From contig JABGXW010000150.1 of NCBI GenBank assembly GCA_018675575.1, forward strand, positions 1 to 45,376: a DNA stretch of 45,376 nt, in the 5' to 3' direction. The notes beneath the pieces were generated by a model. It was given only the letters and a program-made list of their open reading frames with translations, made no database searches and was not told where the DNA came from. Shown here piece after piece: positions 15,558 through 24,091 of this stretch. The stretch's first letter is position 1; every line of letters begins with the position of its first letter. The stretch is from Bacteriovoracaceae bacterium (GTDB taxonomy: Bacteria; Bdellovibrionota; Bacteriovoracia; Bacteriovoracales; Bacteriovoracaceae). The translations under genes and the position numbers were made by a program.

Positions 15558-15571
15558 CCTCCTAAAGGAGG
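15558..15571 (-). promoter_or_regulatory. Leader hairpin CCTCC/GGAGG upstream of rpsA
   Basis: The sequence CCTCCTAAAGGAGG is self-complementary and lies about 75 bases before the rpsA start. In the mRNA it would pair a GGAGG (a perfect anti-16S sequence) with CCUCC. S1 represses its own translation in enterobacteria through a structured leader without a good Shine-Dalgarno, so a leader structure here may serve autoregulation. That role is inference. Confidence 0.35.
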
Positions 15572-15650
15572 CATTAAAAGATTTTTTAAAGTCGTCGAAG
15601 AATAGCGAAGTTTCCCCGTCAAGTCCACAACTTAGCTATTTAAAGTGCAG

Positions 15651-16883
15651 TTAATCTCGGGATAAAATATTACGTGTTTTAGTAGCAGCTCGCTTTCTGG
15701 CAGAGATAGTTTTTTTATATCTTGAAATAAGGGTTTCAGAATAAGCCTCGACCGAGTGCATTATTTTAATTTTTTTGGAACCTTTTGCTACTTGTTTTAG
15801 GTAAGTCTTCTTTTTTGCAAGAACTTTTTCTAATTTCTCACGTACACCCAAGGAGTCATTCTTCCTATAGGCCTCACCTGTTCCAGGAAAAGAATTAAAT
15901 AGCTCCATTACTTCAGCATTTCGAGGCACAAGAATGGGTACACCTAGGAGCAAGGATTTAACAGCATAATCTGATAAATTATTTCCTTCCGCTGACGAAA
16001 TCCAAAGATCTACCGCTCGTTGAAACATCTCAATGGAGCAACCAGAATAAAAAAGGATATCTTCTTCACTCCCTGCGTCCTTTATAAAGCGTATCAGTTC
16101 TTTATAAATTTGATTTTGATTCCATTTCTTTTCTGAAATGAGAATAAGTCGCAAGTCCTTATCTCCGTGGTGTTTCTGATTATATCCATTCACGGCATAT
16201 ATAAGGGGTAGAATGAAATCCATATTTTTATGATGAGGGGAGATGAGTGAGCCTATTGTATGAGACTCAGTGTTGATAGCCAATTCACTTTTAATTTTAT
16301 TCAGATCTGATTTTTGAATCTCCCCAATGCTTACTCCATATCCCAATACCGTAATTTTACGAGGCAGGAGTCCTAATCGCAATTTAGCCTCATCTATCAT
16401 TGATTCCGATGATACAAAGACTTGGTCTACTCTTGTTAATAAGGCTTTATGCCAAATTTCCAAATAGGAGCGTCTTGGCGCTCTATCAATTGTTAAAAAT
16501 AATGGAATCATAGGGCTGTTTCTTAAAAAGAAACATATTGGCCAAATAAGATTTAAATCATAACAGTGAATAAAGATAACTTTCTCTGACTTTAAAAGTT
16601 TTGAGAGGAAGCGATACCGATACCATTTATAAAAGTGTCTTTGTACTTTTCCAAAATGATATTTAACTTCTAAGCCTTCTCGTTGGGAATATTGATCCAA
16701 GAAAGAATCTTTCAAGCAAAATATAATTGGAGCATAGTCTTTTTGTTTTGCTAATTTTGCATCCTTTATAAGCGAACGCTCGCGTGTGCTCCAGGACTCG
16801 GTCAAGCATATAAACAGAGAGATCTCTCTATTTTTTTTAAAATTGTTTTCCGGCGTGGTATTCAATAAGTTTACCCTCAACAT
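15651..16883 (-). CDS. Family-4-type glycosyltransferase
   Basis: The protein (410 aa from the ATG at 16883) resembles GT-B glycosyltransferases of the GT4 group. It has an N-terminal half rich in alternating strands (VIFIHCYDLNLIW, DQVFVSSESMIDEA), a linker with ITVLGYGVSI, a second Rossmann half (RLILISEKKW), and a donor-site region DLWISSAEGNNLSDYAVKSL with GVPILVPRN, equivalent to the E-x7-E loop. No signal peptide, so the cytoplasmic face is likely. It overlaps the DUF3108 gene by about 47 bases. The start is uncertain: TTG at 16889 and a TTG preceded by GAGGG a few codons in are alternatives. Position next to lpxK suggests an LPS/lipid A sugar transfer; donor and acceptor are unknown. 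Confidence 0.75.
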   Translation of the reverse strand: MLRVNLLNTTPENNFKKNREISLFICLTESWSTRERSLIKDAKLAKQKDYAPIIFCLKDSFLDQYSQREGLEVKYHFGKVQRHFYKWYRYRFLSKLLKSEKVIFIHCYDLNLIWPICFFLRNSPMIPLFLTIDRAPRRSYLEIWHKALLTRVDQVFVSSESMIDEAKLRLGLLPRKITVLGYGVSIGEIQKSDLNKIKSELAINTESHTIGSLISPHHKNMDFILPLIYAVNGYNQKHHGDKDLRLILISEKKWNQNQIYKELIRFIKDAGSEEDILFYSGCSIEMFQRAVDLWISSAEGNNLSDYAVKSLLLGVPILVPRNAEVMELFNSFPGTGEAYRKNDSLGVREKLEKVLAKKKTYLKQVAKGSKKIKIMHSVEAYSETLISRYKKTISARKRAATKTRNILSRD

Positions 16884-17958
16884 GTCCAATCTTCACATTT
16901 GCTTTAAAGTCTAATAATCGCCTGATAGAATCATCTGAATACCAAAAAGAAATGGTTCCATTCTTTTTCTTCTCTCCAGGAACCTTTGTATAGGCATTTA
17001 TCTTAATCGCTTTAACCCATTTGCCCATTACTTTTACTTCTTCTCTTTTTTCTACAAACATATTCATCATCCAGATTTTTGTTCTGGTGACTATTGGAAA
17101 TCTATACCTTGATCCGGTCTTTAAAGGTAATCCCCTTACAAAATAAAGTGAAGAGAAAATGTTTTGCATAAATGTTGGCATATAACCTTGCTTTTCTTGT
17201 TTTGTTTCAACACCTTTTTTAATTCTTTTGTACCAGAAAAATGTTTTATGTTTTTCATGGTCAAAAAGTTGTAAGTCATCAACCGTTTGCCCCGACTCTC
17301 TCTGTGTTAAAGTATATTTTATAGGAAGAAATTTTTCGGTTTCTACATACGTGGTTAACATGTCATCCAATTTATATATCATTGAATAATAGCTAGCAGA
17401 CTTAAGTACTGCTGAAAGATGAATCGCTTGTCTTTCTCCTATCTCAACAAGTTCATGTGTTTTTAATCTTACTGCTCCCACAGTTATCCCTAGATAGGAG
17501 ACCTCAATAATTATCTCTTCACCAGGATAAACATTAGGTTTAAATTTATTCCAGAGATTGCTTGAGACTTTATCCCATTTTTTATAATCAGCGGGATAGT
17601 CTCCAGGAAAAGAAGATTTCTTTTTTTTTATTTTTTCTTTAACGATCTTTTTCTTTTCTACCTTGGGAATAACATATGTCTTTACTTTTTTAATTTTCCT
17701 TTTAATTACTTTCGTGGTCGCATTGGCCAATTTCTTGTCTTTTTCTATGCCTTTCAATTGATCATCTTTATCAGAATTATCAGATTTGGTGAGTGTATCA
17801 ATCTGAGAAATCTTAAATTTATTAAATTTTTTATTGCTTAAATCAAAAGATTTAACTAAGTCTTGAGAAACTTGATCAACAAATTTATGGTCATTTTTAC
17901 TGGCACATCCATTTGCTATTATTAATATTGTAAGTAAAAGTGCTAATCTATTTTTCAT
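16837..17958 (-). CDS. DUF3108 lipoprotein
   Basis: The protein (373 aa from the ATG at 17958) starts with a lipoprotein signal (MKNRLALLLTILIIANGC) and then a long, strongly basic, low-complexity linker (many Lys, residues about 60-120). The C-terminal 230 residues match the DUF3108 pattern: GEEIIIEVSYLGITVGAVRL, LDDMLTTYVET, LPIKYTLTQRESG, and a WYSDDSIRRLLDF motif near the end. DUF3108 proteins are periplasmic beta-rich proteins of unknown exact role, often near envelope genes. A GTG at 17964 is an alternative start. It follows lpxK by 25 bases. Confidence 0.8.
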   Translation of the reverse strand: MKNRLALLLTILIIANGCASKNDHKFVDQVSQDLVKSFDLSNKKFNKFKISQIDTLTKSDNSDKDDQLKGIEKDKKLANATTKVIKRKIKKVKTYVIPKVEKKKIVKEKIKKKKSSFPGDYPADYKKWDKVSSNLWNKFKPNVYPGEEIIIEVSYLGITVGAVRLKTHELVEIGERQAIHLSAVLKSASYYSMIYKLDDMLTTYVETEKFLPIKYTLTQRESGQTVDDLQLFDHEKHKTFFWYKRIKKGVETKQEKQGYMPTFMQNIFSSLYFVRGLPLKTGSRYRFPIVTRTKIWMMNMFVEKREEVKVMGKWVKAIKINAYTKVPGEKKKNGTISFWYSDDSIRRLLDFKANVKIGHVEGKLIEYHAGKQF

Positions 17959-17983
17959 GACCACCTATATTTGTATTGTTTTA

Positions 17984-19057
17984 TTATATCTTCTTTTCGG
18001 AGCTAAAAACCCCTGAAATAATATTCTTTATATCTTCTTCACCTGAAATAAAATCTATAAGTATTTCGAGGTATAGCATACTGTCGTCATCCACTATTTG
18101 CCGCATCTTCACCATGTCTTTTTCAGTAGTTATGACATAAGCATCATGTCTCTTTGCTGTATCGAGTATTTCACTCATTTCTTCAAGAGTGAAATAATGG
18201 TGATCCGGATAAGTAAAGGTATCCATTACATTTAAATTCAAATTGGTCAGTAATTCAAAAAAAGAATGTGGAGAGGCAATACCGGCTACTGCAATAATAT
18301 TCTTATTTTCTAGTTCTTCTAAATTAAACTTTTTTTGATAGCTGACGTCAAAAAATCCTGTTGGTCTATAGTACATTTTACTAAAAAGAGTGTCCTTAGA
18401 AACATATGGTTTAATCATATCTTCCAAATCTTTTATTACTGTTTCATCTACCTGATTAACTTTTCCAAAAATAACAACATCAGTGTCCCTTAGTGCAGAA
18501 AAGTTTTCTCTTAAATATCCTAAGGGTGCTACTTTATATTTGTCTAATGGCATCGTTACATCAAAAAGAACAATGTTTAAATTTCGACTTAAGTGCAAAT
18601 GCTGATGACCGTCATCTAGCAAGACAATATCGGGGTTTACTTCCTCAAAATAATATTCGAGATTAGATGATCTATTTTTACCAACAACAACTGTTACAGA
18701 TTTTTGTCTTCTTGCTAATAAGGTTGCCTCATCACCATATTCCTTGGAATTAAATCCTAGTTTTCTGCCCGATCGTATTATTCCTGATGAGTGTTCCAAG
18801 TTTCCTTTATATCCTCTAGTAAGTATCATGACTTTCATTCCGATTTCATCTAGATATTTACTCATCCATAGAGTAAAAGGAGTTTTACCAGTTCCACCAA
18901 AAGAGAGATTCCCTATTGAAATAATAGGAACTTCAAAATGATTTTGCCTAAAAACCCCATAAAAATAAAAATGTCTTCTAATTCTATGAATAGCATCCCA
19001 AATCAAAGAAAAGGGAATAAGCAGGAAAATCATTTTGGAAAGAAAACGATTAAACAT
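17984..19057 (-). CDS. lpxK: Tetraacyldisaccharide 4'-kinase (lipid A)
   Basis: LpxK adds the 4'-phosphate to the tetraacyl disaccharide precursor of lipid A at the inner face of the inner membrane. The 357-aa protein has an N-terminal hydrophobic helix, the P-loop-like SIGNLSFGGTGKTPF (K58, T59), ILTRGYKG, and the kinase-specific LLDDGHQHLHLSRNL. EKDMVKMRQ near the end is the usual C-terminal TEKDxVK. Start ATG overlaps lpxB by eight bases. Retention of the active-site residues suggests that a 4'-phosphate is made at some stage, which matters because Bdellovibrio lipid A is known to lack phosphates in its final form. Confidence 0.93.
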   Translation of the reverse strand: MFNRFLSKMIFLLIPFSLIWDAIHRIRRHFYFYGVFRQNHFEVPIISIGNLSFGGTGKTPFTLWMSKYLDEIGMKVMILTRGYKGNLEHSSGIIRSGRKLGFNSKEYGDEATLLARRQKSVTVVVGKNRSSNLEYYFEEVNPDIVLLDDGHQHLHLSRNLNIVLFDVTMPLDKYKVAPLGYLRENFSALRDTDVVIFGKVNQVDETVIKDLEDMIKPYVSKDTLFSKMYYRPTGFFDVSYQKKFNLEELENKNIIAVAGIASPHSFFELLTNLNLNVMDTFTYPDHHYFTLEEMSEILDTAKRHDAYVITTEKDMVKMRQIVDDDSMLYLEILIDFISGEEDIKNIISGVFSSEKKI

Positions 19058-20216
19058 ATGATTCTCTAATTAGATCTTTCATTGTTTCAGAGACATTTGT
19101 TTCTGACTCGTCTATTAGTGCTAATGTGCCAGCAATCTTTGTTTTAATTTTCTCATAGTTCTCTTTATCCTTAATCCAAGTTAATAATTTTTGTTCAATG
19201 GAATATTCACTGCATTCATCACCCAGTAATTCAGGAAACACCTGTTCCTGATGAACAATATTTGCCAATGATGCAAAGCCCTTATAGTTAACAAAAGAAT
19301 AAAAGAACCAAGTATTAAATAAACTAGAATTAAAATTCACCACTGTAGGTACTTCAAAAAGAGCACAAGTTAATGTGACCGTGCCGCTAGTCGCGATAGC
19401 GAGATCGGCCCATGAAAGACCTTTTTCAAGATCGTCACTATTCCAAGACTCAGTAATTATTTTTTTGTATGGAGAATAATAATTACGATTTACTCCTGGA
19501 GATTTTACAATTCCAATTGAAACAGGATGTTTCTTGCTTAAATTAATCGCCGCTTTTATAAAGGTATCTAACAATACTGTAACTTCTGAGTTTCGACTTC
19601 CAGGTAGGATTAACAAGTTAATTTCTCTTTGAAACTTTTCATGCGGTTTATGGTTTAATCCTAACATATTTTTCTTTTCACAGATAGCCTTATGATAATG
19701 GTTCCATAAGGGATGTGAAATACTTACAACATTTGGCACCCCTCTTCTCATAAACCAATCTTTTTCAAATTTTATAATAGTGAATAAGGTATGAACACAA
19801 TCTCCCAATACATAAGCTCGCCATTCTTTCCATGCCCAAGCCTGGGGCGCTACATAATACAGAACTTTAACGCCAGATTGTTTTAATTTTTTTGCCAGTC
19901 TCATATTAAAATCTTGAAAGTCGATTAATATTGCAACTTTACAATTCTTATCTCTAGCTTGCTGTTCAATATTCGACAGGGCCTTAAGGTAAAAAGGTAT
20001 TTTTGAAATGACTTCGCTAATGCCCCATGAAGAAAAATCTTTTAGATGGTAATTTAACTCCATACCTATTAATTTAAGTTCATCTCCACCGACACCCCAA
20101 AAACTTAATTCAGGAATCATTTTTTTAAGCTCGGGAACAAAAGTCATAGCATGTTCTTCCCCTGATTTTTCGCCAGCAATAAGAAGAACATTCATATAGT
20201 TAGGAGAATCAGACAT
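19050..20216 (-). CDS. lpxB: Lipid-A-disaccharide synthase
   Basis: LpxB joins UDP-diacylglucosamine and lipid X (2,3-diacylglucosamine-1-phosphate) to the disaccharide. The 388-aa GT19 protein shows VLLIAGEKSGEEHA, FWGVGGDELKLIGME, the YYVAPQAWAWKEWRA motif, LILPGSRNSEV, and a donor-site LAIATSGTVTLTCALFEVPTV. All are at family spacing. It starts three bases after the stop of the Gfo/Idh gene and has AGGAAAC upstream. The lpxH/lpxI hydrolase that supplies lipid X is not in this window. Confidence 0.94.
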   Translation of the reverse strand: MSDSPNYMNVLLIAGEKSGEEHAMTFVPELKKMIPELSFWGVGGDELKLIGMELNYHLKDFSSWGISEVISKIPFYLKALSNIEQQARDKNCKVAILIDFQDFNMRLAKKLKQSGVKVLYYVAPQAWAWKEWRAYVLGDCVHTLFTIIKFEKDWFMRRGVPNVVSISHPLWNHYHKAICEKKNMLGLNHKPHEKFQREINLLILPGSRNSEVTVLLDTFIKAAINLSKKHPVSIGIVKSPGVNRNYYSPYKKIITESWNSDDLEKGLSWADLAIATSGTVTLTCALFEVPTVVNFNSSLFNTWFFYSFVNYKGFASLANIVHQEQVFPELLGDECSEYSIEQKLLTWIKDKENYEKIKTKIAGTLALIDESETNVSETMKDLIRESYV

Positions 20217-20219
20217 TAG

Positions 20220-21152
20220 TTAGTTTCCTGTCTCTAAACTTTCAAGAACATCATTTACCAATTTAACAGCTACAACACCGGCTTCACAATTAACTCTCGG
20301 TTGAGTTGAATTTTTAATGGCATTATAAAATTCTTCTTGTTCAAGATAAAGATGATCTCTTTTATTATATTGTCCTGTATTGATACTGATTTTGTCATCC
20401 TCATTTATTGTTCGACTGGTCTCATTATTAAGCAAATCAATACAAATAGTTCCATTATTATTTGTAATTTCAATGACTCGAACTTCTTCAACAGAGTTTC
20501 TTCCTACGATAATATTTGCCTGATTACCATTGTGAAACTGAAGTAAAGATTCTACATGATCCCAATTTTTTGTTAATGATTTAAAACCAATAGAGGTTAT
20601 TTTAGTGGGCTTCTCTTTTAAGAGCATCATTATTAAATCGAGATCATGAATCATTAAGTCTTGAACCACATCTACATCAGTTGCTCTTCCTTTAAACGGT
20701 GCATATCTTGAGGTTTTCACAGAACAGGGCGCAGTAAGAAAAGAAGCATAAAGTTCTTCATTTTCCCAAACTTCATGAAAGCGCTCACTATGACCGACCT
20801 GAAGTACAATGTCTTTATTTTCTAGTAGTTTCTGGATTGTTTCTGAGTCTTTTAATGTTGACGTCAACGGTTTTTCACAAAATACATGTTTATTATTTTC
20901 TAATAAGTATTTAACTAATTCAAAATGTGTCGAAGTTGGAGTAACAACAATTGCGGCATCAATATCATTTATGACATCTTTAATGACACTCGCAATTTTT
21001 ACATGTGGAAATTTTTTTGTAGCTTTTATTTGAGACTGCTCGAAGCTATCAACAATGGCCACTAATTCAACATTTTTTAAATTAGAAGCTTTTTCAGCAT
21101 GCCACTTACCTAAAAATCCATATCCTATGATTGCAACTCTAATATTTTCCAA
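20220..21152 (-). CDS. Gfo/Idh/MocA oxidoreductase in lpx cluster, candidate GnnA
   Basis: NAD(P)-dependent sugar-type oxidoreductase (310 aa). Rossmann motif IGYGFLGKWHAE near residue 9, VVTPTSTHFELV near 70, the catalytic-lysine motif CEKPL near 94, QVGHSERFH near 118, and a DLMIHDLDLIM segment near 166 that holds the usual Asp/His. It sits between lpxA and lpxB. In Acidithiobacillus and Leptospira the family member GnnA, with the aminotransferase GnnB, makes UDP-GlcNAc3N so that LpxA forms an amide-linked chain, and Bdellovibrio lipid A does contain diaminoglucose. No GnnB-like gene is visible here. A TTG start is used, with AAGG eight bases upstream. Many lpx clusters carry this oxidoreductase without proof of function. 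Confidence 0.8.
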   Translation of the reverse strand: MENIRVAIIGYGFLGKWHAEKASNLKNVELVAIVDSFEQSQIKATKKFPHVKIASVIKDVINDIDAAIVVTPTSTHFELVKYLLENNKHVFCEKPLTSTLKDSETIQKLLENKDIVLQVGHSERFHEVWENEELYASFLTAPCSVKTSRYAPFKGRATDVDVVQDLMIHDLDLIMMLLKEKPTKITSIGFKSLTKNWDHVESLLQFHNGNQANIIVGRNSVEEVRVIEITNNNGTICIDLLNNETSRTINEDDKISINTGQYNKRDHLYLEQEEFYNAIKNSTQPRVNCEAGVVAVKLVNDVLESLETGN

Positions 21153-21165
21153 TTATACTACCTTA

Positions 21166-21957
21166 TTATGAGACAAATGGAGCAAGACCAATTTCGCTTG
21201 CAATGATGGCGCTCACCATCTCATCAATAACTTCATTTCCTTGAAAGTCTGTCATTAATTCTTCATGTTTTACAAACGCTCTGGGAGAAAATGCGGAGGC
21301 TTCCATAGTTCTATAAAAGTCCACAATTTCTGAAACTTCTGTTTTTGAGTATCCTTGTCTCCTTAGACCTATAATATTTATTCCTTTTAATTTTGCTCTA
21401 TTGCCATACGCTGTACAAAAAAGAGGAATATCTCTATCTATTGCAGTTGCTCCACCAATATAAGCCCCTCTCCCAAGAGTACAAAATTGTGAAACCTGTG
21501 ATCCTCCACCAATAATCACTCTGTCAGCACATTGTACATGACCTGCAAAGTTAGTTGAGTTTGCAATAATGCAATAATCTCCCATAATGACATCGTGACC
21601 TAAATGAACAAAGGCCATTAGCATACAATTACTACCCATAATTGTTTTTTGATTACCTTTGGTAGTTCCACGATGAATAGTAACAAATTCTCTAATCAAA
21701 TTATCATTACCAATGATGACTTCTGTATCTTCCCCTTGGTAACTTAAATCTTGGGGGGGGCCACCTATTGTAGCGTGGTGATAAAATGTATTATTTTTAC
21801 CAATTGTGGTATGTCCTTCAATCACCACATGGTTTTGAAGAACACAATCTTCATCAATTTTTACATTTGAACCAATATAAGAATAAGGCCCAATAACAAC
21901 GGACTCAGCCACTTGAGCTCCATCGCTAATTATTGCAGTTGGATGTATGCCTGTCAT
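21166..21957 (-). CDS. lpxA: UDP-GlcNAc (or UDP-GlcNAc3N) acyltransferase LpxA
   Basis: LpxA transfers a 3-hydroxyacyl chain from ACP to the 3-position of the UDP-sugar, the first lipid A step. The 263-aa protein is a left-handed beta-helix with hexapeptide repeats through about residue 190 and a helical C-terminal cap. Catalytic His is in VHLGHDV (equivalent to E. coli H125) and a second conserved His in FAGHV. TIHRG and GLRRQGYS are also present. SD AAAGGAAA lies before the ATG. Substrate form (3-OH or 3-NH2 sugar) cannot be read from the sequence. Between fabZ (11 bases) and the Gfo/Idh gene (13 bases). Confidence 0.95.
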   Translation of the reverse strand: MTGIHPTAIISDGAQVAESVVIGPYSYIGSNVKIDEDCVLQNHVVIEGHTTIGKNNTFYHHATIGGPPQDLSYQGEDTEVIIGNDNLIREFVTIHRGTTKGNQKTIMGSNCMLMAFVHLGHDVIMGDYCIIANSTNFAGHVQCADRVIIGGGSQVSQFCTLGRGAYIGGATAIDRDIPLFCTAYGNRAKLKGINIIGLRRQGYSKTEVSEIVDFYRTMEASAFSPRAFVKHEELMTDFQGNEVIDEMVSAIIASEIGLAPFVS

Positions 21958-21968
21958 AGTATTTCCTT

Positions 21969-22448
21969 TTAAACTGTTAATGCCGCTAAAGTTTCACATT
22001 CAGACATAAGAACATCACCATGAAAGATCTGTCCTCTATTTGTCATCATTGGTCCTCTTACTTTCAAACATTCCATTCTTATGATGAGGTCCATCTCAGG
22101 ATAAATAGGTTTACGAAATTTTGCTGACTGTACTCCTAACAACTTTACATCTAATTTAATCTTTGTAAGGTCGCCTTTTAATAAGTGGACCCCAAATGCA
22201 GAAGCTTGCGCCATCATCTCAACTTGCACAACACCGGGCAAAATAGGGTTCCCTGGAAAATGTCCTTCAAAGATAGGATGATCTTTTTTTGTTTTATAAT
22301 GGCAAACGACCTTACAACCCATCAGATCTTTCATCGTTCCATTTTCTGGAATTTCTTTATCAATTGTCACCGACTCCACAGAGTCTACAAATAGAAAAGG
22401 ATTTCTATGTGGCAAATACATTTTAACTTGTTCAATATTATATAACAT
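21969..22448 (-). CDS. fabZ: 3-hydroxyacyl-ACP dehydratase FabZ
   Basis: FabZ dehydrates 3-hydroxyacyl-ACPs in fatty-acid synthesis and competes with LpxA/LpxD for the same substrates. From the ATG at 22448 (TTGGAG seven bases upstream) the protein has 159 aa with the hot-dog fold signatures: YLPHRNPFLFVDSVE and the catalytic HFPGNPILPGVVQVEMMAQA (His and Glu). The frame can be extended to 22511 inside lpxD, but this adds a basic 21-residue tail with no support. About 15 residues longer than typical FabZ. Gene order lpxD-fabZ-lpxA is the standard one. Confidence 0.94.
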   Translation of the reverse strand: MLYNIEQVKMYLPHRNPFLFVDSVESVTIDKEIPENGTMKDLMGCKVVCHYKTKKDHPIFEGHFPGNPILPGVVQVEMMAQASAFGVHLLKGDLTKIKLDVKLLGVQSAKFRKPIYPEMDLIIRMECLKVRGPMMTNRGQIFHGDVLMSECETLAALTV

Positions 22449-22462
22449 TTTATTCTCCAATT

Positions 22463-23476
22463 TTACTTTCGCTGACTTTCTTTTCGAACCCAAGCAATTC
22501 CTCTTAGCCATTCTTTTAGTGGTCTTGCCGGATGTCCTGAAATTTGAGAATTTGCTGGCCAGTCACATAAAACTTTTCCACCACCTCCAACTCCACAACC
22601 AAATCCCAACTCTAACCCAGGACCAATTGCTACATAACCACCAAGAACAGTAAAGTCTCCAAGAGTAACTGTCCCCGCGGTTCCAGCATGGCCACATAGA
22701 ATAACTCCGTTTCCAATATCTCCATTATGTCCTATCTGGCAATGGTTATCTAACTTGACTCCGTTTCCAATCTTAGTGGGAGAAAAAGTTCCTTGGTCAA
22801 CGCAAGAATTTGCGCCCATCTCGAAATCATCACCAATGATAACTCCCCCCATATGCCATACTTTATGATGTATTCCATTTTTGAAATTGTATCCAAAACC
22901 ATCAGCTCCAATAACAGAGCCAGAGTGGATTCTAGCATTATTTCCTATCTCAACATTTTTATAGATTGTAGCTTGGGGATAAATAAGGCAGTTTTCACCA
23001 ATTTTTATATTTCCCATCAAAGTAACTCCGGGAGCGATTATAGTTCCCTCTCCAATTGAAACATTATTTCCGATAAAACAATTCTCTCCAATCTGCACCG
23101 ATGTATGAATTGTATTAGAATCAGATGATCTAGAATCGGTTAATTCTATTGATTCTAAAAAAAGTAGATCATGGAATAGTTTCGATAATTTTGAGATAAT
23201 AATATCAACTTCAGATGTTGTTAGAATTGCCTTACAACAATTTTCGTAATCGGATTTGTTCTCAATCTTGTCCCATAGCTTTTCATCAAAAATAACAGAG
23301 ATACCACAATCTTTTTTGCTATTCGAATCAAATTTTATCAAAAATTTTTTATTTTTTATGAATATAAGGTGATTTGCTTTTAACGCTTTAAGATCAGTAA
23401 GTGCCTCAATATTCATGTTTTCACCTTGAATCACGTTTAATGAATTACTGTATTGTAGCAAATCTTTAGCATTCAT
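22463..23476 (-). CDS. lpxD: UDP-3-O-(3-hydroxyacyl)glucosamine N-acyltransferase
   Basis: LpxD adds the second 3-hydroxyacyl chain, at the 2-amino group. The 337-aa protein has an N-terminal uridine-binding region (to about residue 110), then many hexapeptide repeats forming a left-handed beta-helix, with IGADGFGYNF, VDQGTFSPTKIG, the catalytic histidine in HCQIGHN, and AGHPARP-like SGHPARPLKEW at the C-terminal end. SD GGAGAGAAGG lies directly before the ATG. It follows skp by about 80 bases, with a hairpin in the gap. Confidence 0.95.
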   Translation of the reverse strand: MNAKDLLQYSNSLNVIQGENMNIEALTDLKALKANHLIFIKNKKFLIKFDSNSKKDCGISVIFDEKLWDKIENKSDYENCCKAILTTSEVDIIISKLSKLFHDLLFLESIELTDSRSSDSNTIHTSVQIGENCFIGNNVSIGEGTIIAPGVTLMGNIKIGENCLIYPQATIYKNVEIGNNARIHSGSVIGADGFGYNFKNGIHHKVWHMGGVIIGDDFEMGANSCVDQGTFSPTKIGNGVKLDNHCQIGHNGDIGNGVILCGHAGTAGTVTLGDFTVLGGYVAIGPGLELGFGCGVGGGGKVLCDWPANSQISGHPARPLKEWLRGIAWVRKESQRK

Positions 23477-23506
23477 ATCCTTCTCTCCACAAGGTTTAAA
23501 TACACG

Positions 23507-23530
23507 AAAGGGGAACTAGAGCTCCCCTTT
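23507..23530 (-). terminator. Hairpin between skp and lpxD, possible partial terminator
   Basis: AAAGGGGA and TCCCCTTT form an eight-bp stem with an eight-base loop. Read on the minus strand, three Ts end the stem and then CGTGTATTT follows, so it is a weak terminator or an attenuator inside the operon. It would lower lpxD-lpxK expression relative to bamA and skp. Confidence 0.55.
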
Positions 23531-23556
23531 TAATATTATATATTTTTAAATCTTAG

Positions 23557-24063
23557 TTACTTATGTTTCTTATCATAAAGAGCAATCACTGCCTTAGTGA
23601 TGTCTTTAGAATTCTTTGCATAAATAACTGGAGCAATACTAACTTCAAAAGTCATATCGACACCAGCTTTTTTAGAAACTTGTTCAATAACCTTTCTGAT
23701 TTTTTCAAGAATTGGTTTCTTATGCTTCTCTTCCTCGGCCCGCATTTCATTTTGAAATTTTGTAGCCAATTGCTGAATCTGCATAATTGCTTTTTGGATT
23801 TGTCTTTCTTTTTTCTCTTTAGCTTTCGAGTTCATAACAAGAGATTGCTTTTTAAAATCTGATTGCATTTTTTTTATTTTCTTTTCTTCCCTTTTTAAAA
23901 CTTTTTGTTTTTTCTTGGCCATTTTTTCCAATTTGCTTTTAATTTTTTTAGCTTCTTTAACTTCAAGAAGGACTCTTTGGATATTAACTTTACCAATTAA
24001 AGTTTTAGACACGGCGCTAAATGAAAGCGTTGCAATAAAAAGAGCAATAAGAATTTTTTTCAT
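23557..24063 (-). CDS. skp: Periplasmic chaperone Skp/OmpH
   Basis: Skp holds unfolded outer-membrane proteins in the periplasm on their way to the Bam complex. From the ATG at 24063 (GAGGAG seven bases upstream) the protein has 168 aa: a signal peptide MKKILIALFIATLSFSAVS, a short beta body (IGKVNIQRVL), then two long Lys/Glu/Gln-rich helices (coiled coil, about residues 35-120) that form the tentacles, then a return to the body (VDMTFEVSIAPVIYA). Very basic, as usual. It follows bamA by 28 bases. The upstream ATG at 24078 would spoil the signal peptide and overlap the ribosome-binding site. Confidence 0.92.
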   Translation of the reverse strand: MKKILIALFIATLSFSAVSKTLIGKVNIQRVLLEVKEAKKIKSKLEKMAKKKQKVLKREEKKIKKMQSDFKKQSLVMNSKAKEKKERQIQKAIMQIQQLATKFQNEMRAEEEKHKKPILEKIRKVIEQVSKKAGVDMTFEVSIAPVIYAKNSKDITKAVIALYDKKHK

Positions 24064-24091
24064 TTTGTGACTCCTCACATTATTATAAACG

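Noticed and set aside
15485-15628. 48-codon N-terminal extension of ribosomal protein S1
   Set aside because: The added residues do not resemble any S1. The ATG at 15484 has a good ribosome-binding site and the extension covers a structured leader.
22449-22511. Longer FabZ start inside lpxD
   Set aside because: It adds a basic 21-residue tail without family support. The ATG at 22448 has TTGGAG at the right distance.
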